From Cyrtodaria siliqua (Eukaryota > Mollusca > Bivalvia > Adapedonta > Hiatellidae): a DNA stretch of 64,000 bases. The notes under the pieces were generated by a model that ran no database searches, was not told the DNA's origin, and was given only the letters and a program-made list of their open reading frames with translations. Positions 45,104 to 54,462 of the stretch are shown here, in pieces. The stretch's first letter is position 1, and the number at the start of each line of letters is the position of its first letter. The stretch spans positions 62,001 to 126,000 of the forward strand of contig JAWPHD010004360.1 of assembly GCA_037043455.1 (NCBI GenBank), in the 5' to 3' direction. A program made the translations under genes and the position numbers.

Positions 45104-45760
45104 TTATAGGGCGCATAAGTCCTCTATGAAGTTACGCTTCGCTAACTTCCTAGGCTTGTCCAGACACAGAAAGTCGTACTGCTTGTCAGTCGCTTTCTTA
45201 TACTGCTCTTTGCTGACATCTTTTTCTTTGGAGAGCATACCCAGCTCGCGATTAACCGGAGTTGCAAAGAAGATGTAATGGGAACAGTTCAAACGAATGT
45301 CTTTGGGAGTCTTATAATAAGATTGAGATAAATAAATCACACAACAATGTTTGTGTCTTCCCTGGATGAAATAATTAATAATATCATTTTGATTGCGTTC
45401 ACAAACATAATCGTCGAAAATGACTATCTTTTGAGTATCAGGATCTGGTAAAGTATCCACAGGGATAACTTCATCATGTGAACACTCTAATATGTCTTCG
45501 ACTGGGATTTTATTCTTTTTTGCTATCTTTTCTAGTTTTTGTGACAAAACCTGATACTTTGACTGTTCCAAGTTTTTAGCAAACAAATAAATATTGTCGT
45601 AGTAATCCAAAGGTTTCAGCAACATGTGAACTAATGTGTTTGTCTTGCCAGAACCTGAATTACCACAAATTAACATTCTAAAACAACAGTCTGGCATAAA
45701 GTTCCATAGTTGTTTAAAATTACCGTTTTCTGTTTTCATATCATAGTTTGGAATTTGCAT
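45104..45760 (-). CDS. ATP: DNA-packaging ATPase (FtsK/HerA, A32-like)
   Basis: 218 residues, intact. Walker A GNSGSGKT (33-40), Walker B KIVIFDDY (111-118, D116 D117), then a polar QS pair (CCVIYLSQSYY) as the sensor-like strand. Length and motif spacing fit the genome-packaging ATPases of Polintons and adintoviruses, which pump DNA into the capsid. It is the first gene of the leftward block, 74 bp from the divergent gene at 45835. It is unrelated at sequence level to the ATPase remnant at 2225 beyond the P-loop. Confidence 0.92.
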   Translation of the reverse strand: MQIPNYDMKTENGNFKQLWNFMPDCCFRMLICGNSGSGKTNTLVHMLLKPLDYYDNIYLFAKNLEQSKYQVLSQKLEKIAKKNKIPVEDILECSHDEVIPVDTLPDPDTQKIVIFDDYVCERNQNDIINYFIQGRHKHCCVIYLSQSYYKTPKDIRLNCSHYIFFATPVNRELGMLSKEKDVSKEQYKKATDKQYDFLCLDKPRKLAKRNFIEDLCAL

Positions 45761-45810
45761 TATAATAATGCTTGGATAATACTCGTTTTAACTTATTTTA
45801 ATTGATCTTA

Positions 45811-45834
45811 TTTTAATCTAACTTATATTAGTAC
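45811..45834 (+). promoter_or_regulatory. Promoter-like motif of the rightward block
   Basis: TTTTAATCTAACTTATATTA immediately before ATG 45835. Same motif as before leftward genes, here on the opposite strand in the divergent intergenic region. Confidence 0.65.
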
Positions 45835-46942
45835 ATGTCTTTGTTAAAATGGAATGAATTTGCAGATAAATCGCGAAAAGCGAGTGAACTTGTCAAAGAA
45901 TACGAGAATAAAGTTATCCGAAAAAGACTAGAAAAAGGAGCTAGTCGTGATTTATACACAGAAATATTTAAACCTATAACTAGCGAAATAAAAAGTCCGT
46001 CAGAACAGCTAACAGAGCAGTTAGCATCTCTTCCAAAAATAAGTCAGCAATTAGCCGCTCTTCCGGCAGCAAAAGGCGAGGAAGCGCAAGAAAAACAAAT
46101 GTATCAGGGATTACCACAGTTATTTGATGAAGAACCTCGTTAACCAACTACTGGTGACCTGGATGCTGAAATCAATAAAGAAGTGATAAGCAGATATGAC
46201 TTACCCTTACCGTCGAGTGTAATCAAAGATAACTTAAAACTTGAAGACATATCCAGACATGTTGATGAGATTATCAAACTAACTGGTTACAATAAGGCTA
46301 AAGTCACTAAACAAATTAAAAGTGAAACTGATGCAGTCACGAGAGACCAGTACAAAGAACTTAAAAAAATATTTGAAAACGATTCAAAAGATTTAAAATA
46401 TTATAGAAGGAGAATTAATGCATTGCTTTCGCATAGTGAAGTCTTTTCAGGTGAAGGGATGCAACAAAATAAACATCCCTACAAAGTCAGTAATGATGGC
46501 CGCTATGGAATGTTACAAATTGATTTACCTAAACGTGTTGGTCATCACAAACTTATTGCTAAACATGGAGAAGCAATCATGCTAGATCTAAAAGTAGATG
46601 ATGATTTTATAGACTTGATAACAAAGCGTTACAATAATAAAAAATACTTATTCAAAGCTGTCACAGAATGCTTTTAAGGAACTAACAGAATTATCTGGTT
46701 TGCCAATTCAAAAAGGTTCTCCAAAGTTCAAGAAGATTTTAGGAGGTTGTGTTGATGTTGAATAATACAATAGTCCTGATGATTTGATGAATGATCTAGA
46801 GTTAGTATGTGGAAGTATCGAATCAGGAAATAATAGTCCACAGATAATAAATAAAGGTATTAGCAAAATCGATGAATTAGTAAAAATAGGTAAAATATCA
46901 TCCGAAGAACATGAGCAACTATTTTCTAAATATCTTGATTAA
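45835..46942 (+). pseudogene. Polinton gene of unknown function, two stops and one frameshift
   Basis: A single ancestral frame of about 368 codons. It is open to TAA 46141-46143, continues in the same frame from 46144 to about 46672, shifts frame in a T run (GCTTTTAAGG) so that the next segment reads ELTELSGLPIQKG, meets TAA 46763-46765, and ends at 46940-46942 (SKYLD). Content: Lys/Glu-rich helical N-terminus, a helical middle with YRRRINALLS, and a Gly-containing segment FSGEGM that resembles an adenain site except for the first residue. No family recognised. Confidence 0.55.
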
Positions 46943-46966
46943 ATTATTGTCTAACTGTAATTATAC

Positions 46967-47362
46967 ATGGCACAAATTACTAACAAAGAGGAATTAATTG
47001 ATCATTTGATACGACTTGTGGCTGCATACAGACGTAGCTATAAATTTTGCAGTATTATAAACACAACCCTACAAATTGTTAGGTGGATAATTGGTTGTAC
47101 TGCCGTATTGGCATTGGTTCCAGCAATTCCTGATTTCGTGGCTGCGGTTGGTGCAGTTCCTCCAGTAGTTGCTGTTTTAGCAAGTAAAACAAGAATAGCA
47201 GAAAAAAGACTAATATCATATGTCCAAATAACCACAGGACTAGAAAATGATGAGGAGATAATTAGGATTGTCTTTAATAAAATATTAGAAATTCAAAAGA
47301 ATGATAGCTTTACAGAACCTCTGGAAATGTATATGAAAAGGTTCAAGCTTAATGGAAATTAA
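46967..47362 (+). CDS. Small putative membrane protein
   Basis: 131 residues, intact. One or two hydrophobic segments: IIGCTAVLALVPAIPDFVAAV (about 40-60) and a second PPVVAVLA (64-71), with charged tails on both sides. Preceded by GTCTAACTGTAATTATAC, a weak version of the promoter-like motif. No homologue recognised. Confidence 0.55.
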   Translation: MAQITNKEELIDHLIRLVAAYRRSYKFCSIINTTLQIVRWIIGCTAVLALVPAIPDFVAAVGAVPPVVAVLASKTRIAEKRLISYVQITTGLENDEEIIRIVFNKILEIQKNDSFTEPLEMYMKRFKLNGN

Positions 47363-47386
47363 GCTAGTAGAGATGCTCTGTTTAAG

Positions 47387-47947
47387 TTAAACGGTCATGG
47401 TATTCAGTCCACCCCGTAATTCTTTTCTGACTTGTTTCCATATCCTATCATGCTTTTCTCTGGTTGATTTTGTTTTAATCGGTTTTGTTTCTTTTTCTAA
47501 TTTTAATATTTTAAATATTTTCTGAAAAATGCATTCAAATTTTATTGATCTTTTTCGACCTTCTCGCTTATCCAAAATCTTTACAATTTTGTAAAACAAA
47601 TCTTCAACTCTTTGTCTATTTTTGGAAGACAAATCATATTCTACCAAGTATTTATCCAAATGGTACTTTCTATGGTAAATCGTTTTCTTTCGGCTGTAAT
47701 TGTAACCTGCAATAAGATTGTAACCGTTATGTGTGCCACAATTAAGGCAAATACGTTCGTTATCGAAAACTTCATACGTATCATTACAATTCACACATGC
47801 GTAAGTACACTTGTAACACAGCTTGGCTCTGGTACAATATTTACAAAGCTTCTTTTAGTTAGTCATGTAAAATAAGATGCAATCTATGCACACCTCAGGA
47901 GGATCAATAATAATATCTAAAACTCTTTCACAATATTTGCAATTCAT
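47387..47947 (-). pseudogene. VLTF3-like zinc-ribbon protein, one in-frame stop
   Basis: From ATG 47947: Cys pairs CKYC and CIDC, an in-frame TAA (47855-47857), Cys pairs CKYC, CYKC and CVNC, then the frame open to 47387 with another pair CLNC, YSRKKTIYHRKYHLDKYL (about residue 34 after the last start) and a helical end with FECIFQKIFKILKL and EKHDRIWK. A Cys-rich ribbon followed by Y.R...H....L and a helical half is how poxvirus late transcription factor 3 homologues look. I see the resemblance but cannot test it. It would give the element its own late transcription factor. It is transcribed against its neighbours. Confidence 0.45.
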
Positions 47948-47996
47948 TATATTATACTACAGAATTATATATTTAAAATAATGCAATCAATATTAT

Positions 47997-48335
47997 ATGG
48001 AAAGTTACGCAGAAGAAGAAAAGAAACACTTCGATGAAACAAAAATAGTTTATGAAAAAGTAGCTGTCTACGAACAGACTCTTTTAACTAAAGCGGACGA
48101 GGAGATCAAAGAGTTTAAAGAAAGTCATATGAAACGATTGGAAGAAGATATTGCAGCTTTTAAAAAAGATTGGGCGATAAAGGCTGAGCATGAAGCTAAT
48201 ACTGCTATAAAGCTTCTTACAGACCTGGCGATAAAACAAATCAGGAATTTTAGCGAAACACAAGCAGATGCAGTAGCCAAGGATGTTGAATATTTTAAGG
48301 ATGAATTACTCATCAAAATAAAAAAAGTCACATAA
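47997..48335 (+). CDS. Coiled-coil protein of unknown function
   Basis: 112 residues, almost entirely charged helix (EEEKKHFDE..., KADEEIKEFKESHMKRLEED). Shares a short divergent region with the leftward zinc-ribbon gene. No family recognised. Confidence 0.5.
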   Translation: MESYAEEEKKHFDETKIVYEKVAVYEQTLLTKADEEIKEFKESHMKRLEEDIAAFKKDWAIKAEHEANTAIKLLTDLAIKQIRNFSETQADAVAKDVEYFKDELLIKIKKVT

Positions 48336-48370
48336 TTAATACTGATATCGGATGTTATGAAGACTTTGAA

Positions 48371-48679
48371 ATGTTTATTAAAAGCATAAAAGAGATGATT
48401 AATGAAAGACTTCTTGATAAAAACAATTTTATAAACTATTGCGATCACGTGAAAAAAATAAAATTGCTGGTTGCTAAAGGTGATCTTAAACCCGATGATT
48501 TCGAGAGATACTGTAAATATCATGTAAAAATCAACCAGATGGTAGATGACAGGACTCTTGAAAAAGAATGCTTCTGGAAATACTTGGACATTCTTCTAGA
48601 TGGAGAAATAGATATTCACGAAGTATTAGAAAATAATGACGCTGCTGATGTCAATTATGATACCATTTCGGTTTTTTAA
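48371..48679 (+). CDS. Small helical protein of unknown function
   Basis: 102 residues with two similar stretches, LLDKNNFINYCDHVKKIKLLV and DLKPDDFERYCKYHVKINQMV, followed by a third weaker one (TLEKECFWKYLDILL): an internal triplicate of a helix-turn of about 26 residues. The frame is open further upstream of the first Met. No family recognised. Confidence 0.5.
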   Translation: MFIKSIKEMINERLLDKNNFINYCDHVKKIKLLVAKGDLKPDDFERYCKYHVKINQMVDDRTLEKECFWKYLDILLDGEIDIHEVLENNDAADVNYDTISVF

Positions 48680-48785
48680 AAAAAATAGACGATGGTGAAA
48701 CTTTAGCACCATTCCTGTTAAAAACAAATAATTAAATTAAAATAGATATAGGCTTAAAAAAGAAAATCTCATGTAATATTATATA

Positions 48786-49129
48786 ATGGCTGAAAAAGAT
48801 TCGGAAATTGTAAAATTACCAGGAGAAATTAGCGAATTTGATTTTATGAAGGGATTGGTTGAATGTCATATAAAACCATCTGAGGAATATAGTAAAATTG
48901 AAAAAAAAAACATATTGAGGAAATAGCTAAAGGACTTATAAAAGATGTAAAAGAAACAAAAAAAGATACTGTGATAATTGAAAAATCATCAGAAGAATAT
49001 AGTAAAGTTGCGGAAAAATCACCAAAACAATATATGAAAGTTTTTCAAGTTGTTTTATTTAAAAAAGATCCACTTGTACAACTTTTAAAAACATTATCAG
49101 TTGTTATAGATGTTCTTGAAAAGGAATAG
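48786..49129 (+). pseudogene. Small Lys/Glu-rich gene, frameshifted in an A10 run
   Basis: Starts ATG 48786 (MAEKDSEIVKLPGEI) right after TAATATTATATA. The frame stops soon after an A10 homopolymer (48901-48910); the +1 alternative frame continues (EEIAKGLIKDVKETKK) to TAG 49127-49129. PSEEYSK(I/V) occurs twice. Not listed as a long ORF because the two halves are in different frames. Function unknown. Confidence 0.5.
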
Positions 49130-49150
49130 GAGCAAACAAACGGTCTTAAA

Positions 49151-52100
49151 ATGAATGTTGTTTTAAAACTTACCATGGAAAAATCAACATATGATGCAGA
49201 AGGTAATGAAACAACCACTTATAAAATAGCTTATTTTGCTTCCAAAGCAGAATTAATCATAAACAAAACTGAAATTGTTGATGTGTTGGTTAGAGCAATT
49301 GTGAAAATAATAGATAACATTGAAACATGGATTTCTGACGGAAGTGGTTGGCAAGTCGCATTAGTTGAAGAGCACTACATAAATCGAGTAAAGTACAAAC
49401 CTTTGCGAGGTAGCTCGTATTTAGCATTACCAAAAGAACTGCAACATCACAAAAAAGGTTTAATAAATATAAAAAATGAAAAAGATAACGAATGTTTTAG
49501 ATGGTGTCATTTGGCTTATGAGTTTCCTGCCAATGATAAACCACAAAGGATAACAAAGTATAAAAAGCATATTGGTGATCTAAATTATGAAGGAATAACA
49601 TTTCCTGTTACAATTCAACAAATCCCAAAAATAGAAAAACAAAACAACATTTGTTTTAACATATTTGGATATGAAAATAATCAAGTATACCCTTTGCACA
49701 TATCAAAAAATAAAGCAACAAAAGAAACTTGTGATATGCTTTTAATCACTGAAGGAGAAAAAAATCATTATGTGTGGATAAAATACTTTAACAGTTTGAT
49801 GTATAATCAAACAGCACACAATGGAAAAAAATGGTTTTGTAAAACATGCCTCCAATGCTTTACATTAGAAAGAGTTTTAGAAAAACATAAGCCTGTTTGT
49901 CTTTCGTATAATGGTAAGCAAGCAGTATAGATGCCAGGTAAAGATGATAAAGTTTATTTTAAAAACTATAAAAGGCAACTAATGGTTCCGTTTGTTATAT
50001 ATGCTGATTTTGAAGCAGTAACCGAAAGTATTTTTTCAGCATCAAACAATCCTAAAAAATCACATACAGAAGCATATCAAAAGCATACTGATTGCAGTTA
50101 CGGATACAAAGTTATTTGTTGTTATGATGATCAATATTCAAAACCAGTTGTAACGTATAGAGGACCAAATGCTGTTTACAAGTTTTTAAAAAAAATGATA
50201 GAAGAAGAAGAGTGGTGCAAGAAAACTATGAATACACATTTTAAGAAAGATTTGATGATGTCAAGAGAAGAAGAAGCTAGATTCCAAAAATCTAAATCAT
50301 GTCATATTTGCGGTCATGGTTTTGTAACAACTCTCGGAAAAGGTAACGCAGGTCATACAGTGGCATATAAAAACTTCATCAGAAAAGTTATACCAAATAA
50401 CATGGAAAAGTACATGGCTTTTATGTTAGGATAACGTTTGGTGTTTATTGATAGTTTTCAGTTTATGTCTCAGTCATTAGAAAATTTAGTAAAAAACGTT
50501 CCGTCGTTTCAGTATACCTCTCAGGAATACTCTGGCGACAAGTTAGAATTAATAAAAAGAAAAGATGTTTATCCTTATGATTATATGAACAGTTTTAAAC
50601 GCTTCAAGGATACTAAGTTACCTGGTAAAGATAGCTTTTATTCTCAATTAAATGATGAGCACATTTCAGATGCAGATTATGAACACGCTAAAAAAATATG
50701 GAAAACATTCAAGATTAAAAATATGGGAGAATATCATGACCTGTATCTTAAGACAGATGTGCTGTTGCTGACAGATGTATTTGAAAACTTTAGAAAAATG
50801 TGTATCGAGTATTACAAATTAGATCCTTGCCATTACTTCAGTAGTCCTGGTTTAGCTTGGGATGCATGTCTTAAGATGACTGGTATCCAGCTTGATTTAA
50901 TCACTGATATCGATCAATATTTGTTTGTGGAAAAAGGATTAAGAGGCGGCACGATTTATATTGCAAACAGATATTCACAGGCTAACAATAAATATATGAA
51001 AATCTATGACAAGAAAAAAGAAAGCAAGTACATAATATATCTTGATGCTAATAACTTGTATGGGTGGGCTATGTGTCAACCGTTACCTACTGGCAACTTC
51101 AAGTGGGTTGACAAGTTTGAAAAAGGAAAATCAAATTACATTGTTGAGTGTGATATCAAGTATCCTGAGAAACTGCATGACTCGCATAATGATTATCCTC
51201 TAGCCCCGGAAAGTTTAAATATCAAAGATGAGTGGTTGTCAGACTATTGTAAAAATTTAAAACAAGAGTTTAATTTAGGATCTAGTAAAGTTAACAAACT
51301 TGTTATGACGTTGAAAAATAAAGAAAAGTATGTCGTGCATTTTAGAAACTTAGAATTGTATAAAAAGCTTGGATTAAAGGTAACACAAATACACCGGATA
51401 CTACAGTTAGACAAATCACAGTGGTTAAAGACGTACATAGACTTTAATACTACTAAGAGAACAGCCGGTAAAAATGCTTTTGAAAAGGATTTCTTCAAAC
51501 TGATGAACAATTCAGTTTTTGGTAAAACTATGGAAACTTTGAGAAAAGAATTAATGTTAAATTGACTCACGACGAGGAGGTTCTTTTAAAATATGCAGCA
51601 AGACCTTGATTTATTTCTTGTAAAATGTCTAACGAAAATTGATTTGCTATAAACTGAATAAAGGAACGATTAGTTTTAAATCGTCCTATCTATGTTGGTA
51701 TGTGTATTTTAGACTTGTCAAAATATTTGATGTATGATTTCCATTACAACTACATTAAAAATAAATATGATAAAAAAGCTAAATTATTATTTACTGATAC
51801 CTATTCCTTGTGTTATGAAATAAAAACAAAAAATGTGTATGCAGACTTTTACAAGGATAAGGAACTTTTTGATAATTGTGATTATGATCCAAATAGTCAG
51901 TTTCATTTTAATGATAATAAAAAGGTTATTGGCAAGATGAAAGATGAAACTTACGGAATACCCATTGTTGAATTTGTCGGACTACGAAGTAAACTGTATT
52001 CGTATATGTTAGACAATAAGGTTAATACAAAGAAATGCAAGGGTGTTAAAAAATGTGTTGTTAAAAAACAGATAGCACATGATGATTACAAAAAGATTTT

Positions 52101-52254
52101 GTTTACGGCAACAGAAGCTCACCATGAGATGAAAGTCATCAGATCACAAAAGCATAACGTGAGCAGCTATGTGATAAATAAAAAATGTTTATCAGCTTAT
52201 GATGATAAACGATACATACTAGATAACGGACAAGATACCTTAGAATACAAGTAA
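49151..52254 (+). pseudogene. PolB: Protein-primed-type DNA polymerase B, broken
   Basis: Replicates the element. In order: N-terminal domain with a Cys/His finger (CKTCLQCF...H...C, 49840-49900); Exo I YADFEAV (about 50002); a Cys pair CHIC (50300); motif A LDANNLYGWAM (about 51042-51074); motif B NAFEKDFFKLMNNSVFGKTM (about 51472-51530); motif C FTDTYS (51790-51807). Lesions: TAG 49928-49930, TAA 50432-50434, frame loss after 51560 and degenerate sequence to 51700. The motif C second Asp is Tyr (TAT, 51802-51804), and the stretch that should hold a DHCH..GKYRG..H..CN zinc motif and Exo II (about 80 residues) is deleted between CHIC and the IPNNMEKYM segment. It cannot be catalytic. Its stop is 25 bp from the right TIR. 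Confidence 0.9.
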
Positions 52255-52279
52255 AATACTGCATGGTAGAATATTATAT

Positions 52280-52552
52280 GCAAAGCGATGATGAAGACTT
52301 TGCTTAATGAGTTGCAAATGTTTTAGTTATTTACAAAATTAATAGAAACTGAGGGTTTTGGTAACGGTTCTTCCTAAGCGAAGGGTAATCAAGCAGTTTT
52401 GTGTAGTTGTGTGGGGTCTGGTAGCAAGCATGTCATCGTCATTTTGGCGTTTTGTAAATGTTTGTGTTAAAGTCAACAGGAGACAACTAATAATGGCTGA
52501 TTATTTGTCGCGAGGGAGGAACTGGCCATATACTCTCAGTTTCTATACTACT
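52280..52552 (-). repeat. Polinton right terminal inverted repeat
   Basis: Reverse complement of 35405-35674. The outer end reads AGTAGTATAG on the minus strand, one AGT longer than the left copy. Confidence 0.93.
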
Positions 52553-52558
52553 GAGTTA
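52553..52558. repeat. Target-site duplication, right copy (GAGTTA)
   Basis: Same hexamer as 35399-35404. Confidence 0.85.
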
Positions 52559-54330
52559 GTTGTTATGATGCAAAGTGTAACACACTTTTTGATATAGAGG
52601 ATCTTACATGAATGACTGTATATTATTGATTTTAATAAACGAGCTGGATAAAATGATAGATATTTTTATCCAACGAGTGTAATAAAGTCAATAATACAAA
52701 GTCACGAATGTAAGGTTCTGTTTATCACATAACACACCTACGACGTGATAGTTTTACTTTAATGTTGTCAATTTTCCTTGTATACGGCGGCAATTTGTAA
52801 GACAAATCATGATGTCATTTTGTTGTTTGTAAACATGACGTCGCTACGTTATGTGGCTGTAAATGCGTTCTCCCTACAAATTATGCGACACCTTAAACCA
52901 AATTTAACGTCACTAACATTCATTTATGAAGTAATGCCACCATAGAAGTAAGATTTCAAATAATGATAAATAATTAAGGCGTCTGAACATGATCGATATA
53001 CCATGCAAACAATTGGGATTAAATGTTTAACTGTATACAAACACAGTGATTCGGTCCTCATTTGCATCTGTAAACACTAGTGTATTACGAGAAATAAGTC
53101 ATGGCTGTATTGCAGTCTCAGAAGCCATGTTATGTGATAAAATCAAATAATGCATACTTCATCAAAACCCGGTTTGTCGCCATATACAAACAGTTGATAA
53201 AGGTGCATCCTGTTAACCGCATCAGCAAAACTGCTACATTACTCGATATTTTAGTCGTACTTCTTTGAAATTTGTATCCATTTGAACACTCAAGTAACAT
53301 ACTTGATGATTGATGAAATATAAAAATGTATATTCCTTTATTGTTTAGTCATTTATTTAACAAAATGAAAGTGTCCGACTGTACCATACCCCAGGTAAAA
53401 TAGTAGGTGGTACAATCGGATACATTAATACATTAATACGCTCAATTCAAACTGATAATTTCAAATGAAACACGTGCGGATCTAGGCGATGGTGTTACGC
53501 TAGAGGTATCACTCGTTAATAAGATGCTTTTATAGAAACAACAAACTGCATAGAACATATCTGGAAAAGCATAAAAATTAGAGACAGAGAATTGAAGCGA
53601 GACTGTCAACTTATTTGTTCCGACCGAAAGCCGATGGACGAATTGTAGAGACCGATTAAATACAATATCTGGGATTTTGCGAGCGCATCCTATTTGAAAA
53701 GAATGTTGTTGAGAACCAATGATGTGACCTACTCGAACGAAGTCTTCAACTAGTCAAGAGATACCACAGAGTAATTCTACCCCATGTAAAGACTCATTGA
53801 TATATTCTTTTATTAGTATCACATTTGGCTCCAGAGTGCCTATTCAAAGTAATCAGTTTCTGTAACACTGCCAAACGACAAGTTTTTTTTTTAAAGAGTT
53901 TTATTTAAACCGCTGTGTATTTTAGTGTTTTTTTGTTTCGTATTGTTATTGGATATTGTTATTGGATATTTTCTTCGATGAAGCAATTTACAGGAACTAG
54001 TCTTTACCGCCGCCAGCAGAGTCCATTGTCTACTGATTTGTCATGTATATCGAGTTGATTAAAATGTCTTGCTGCAAATGCAAATCACACCCATATTGTC
54101 TTGTTTAGTTTATTATGTCATTCAATATTATATACTATTAATATTGATCTAATAAGATACAGGAGTTGAGTCCGCTGAATAGTCTATAATATAAATATTT
54201 TATAATTGTTTGAGTTTACGAATTAAATTATAAAAAAATTCAAAAGAATCTTGATATGTCATGTGCCTTCAATACACATGCCACACATGAAAAGCGTGCA
54301 CTTATATTGTAAAATGAAATATTATACAAT
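52559..54330. other. Unassigned intergenic sequence
   Basis: No gene or repeat recognised to the right of the Polinton. Confidence 0.4.
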
Positions 54331-54462
54331 TATGGACTTTTCAGCTGTTATACATGATGTGATATGCACCAAAAAAATCATTATTGACCGAGGCGATAGC
54401 CGAGGTCAATAATGATTTTTTGGTACATATCAACATCATGTATAACAGCTGAAAAGTCCATA
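54331..54462. mobile_element. Foldback (long palindrome) element
   Basis: Arms of about 59 bp (54331-54389 and 54404-54462), starting TATGGACTTTTCAGCTG and nearly identical when inverted, around a 14-base centre that itself can pair (GGCGATAGCC). Typical of a foldback MITE. Confidence 0.85.

Larger units (their letters stand above)
35405..52552. mobile_element. Polinton/Maverick (adintovirus-like) element, full length, decaying
   Basis: About 270-bp terminal inverted repeats enclose integrase, protease, packaging ATPase, capsid-type genes and protein-primed-type DNA polymerase B, the defining Polinton set. GAGTTA occurs just outside both ends (35399-35404 and 52553-52558), matching the 6-bp target duplication known for Polintons. 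Total 17.15 kb, or about 14.4 kb without the nested LINE at 40193-42944. Nine leftward genes occupy the left half and rightward genes the right half, with one leftward gene inside the latter. Several genes are broken, so the copy is not autonomous. Confidence 0.93.

Noticed and set aside
47856..51570. Use of an alternative genetic code or stop readthrough to explain the in-frame stops in the Polinton
   Set aside because: Stops of all three kinds (TAA, TAG, TGA) occur together with indel frameshifts and a missing catalytic Asp, which fits ordinary decay.
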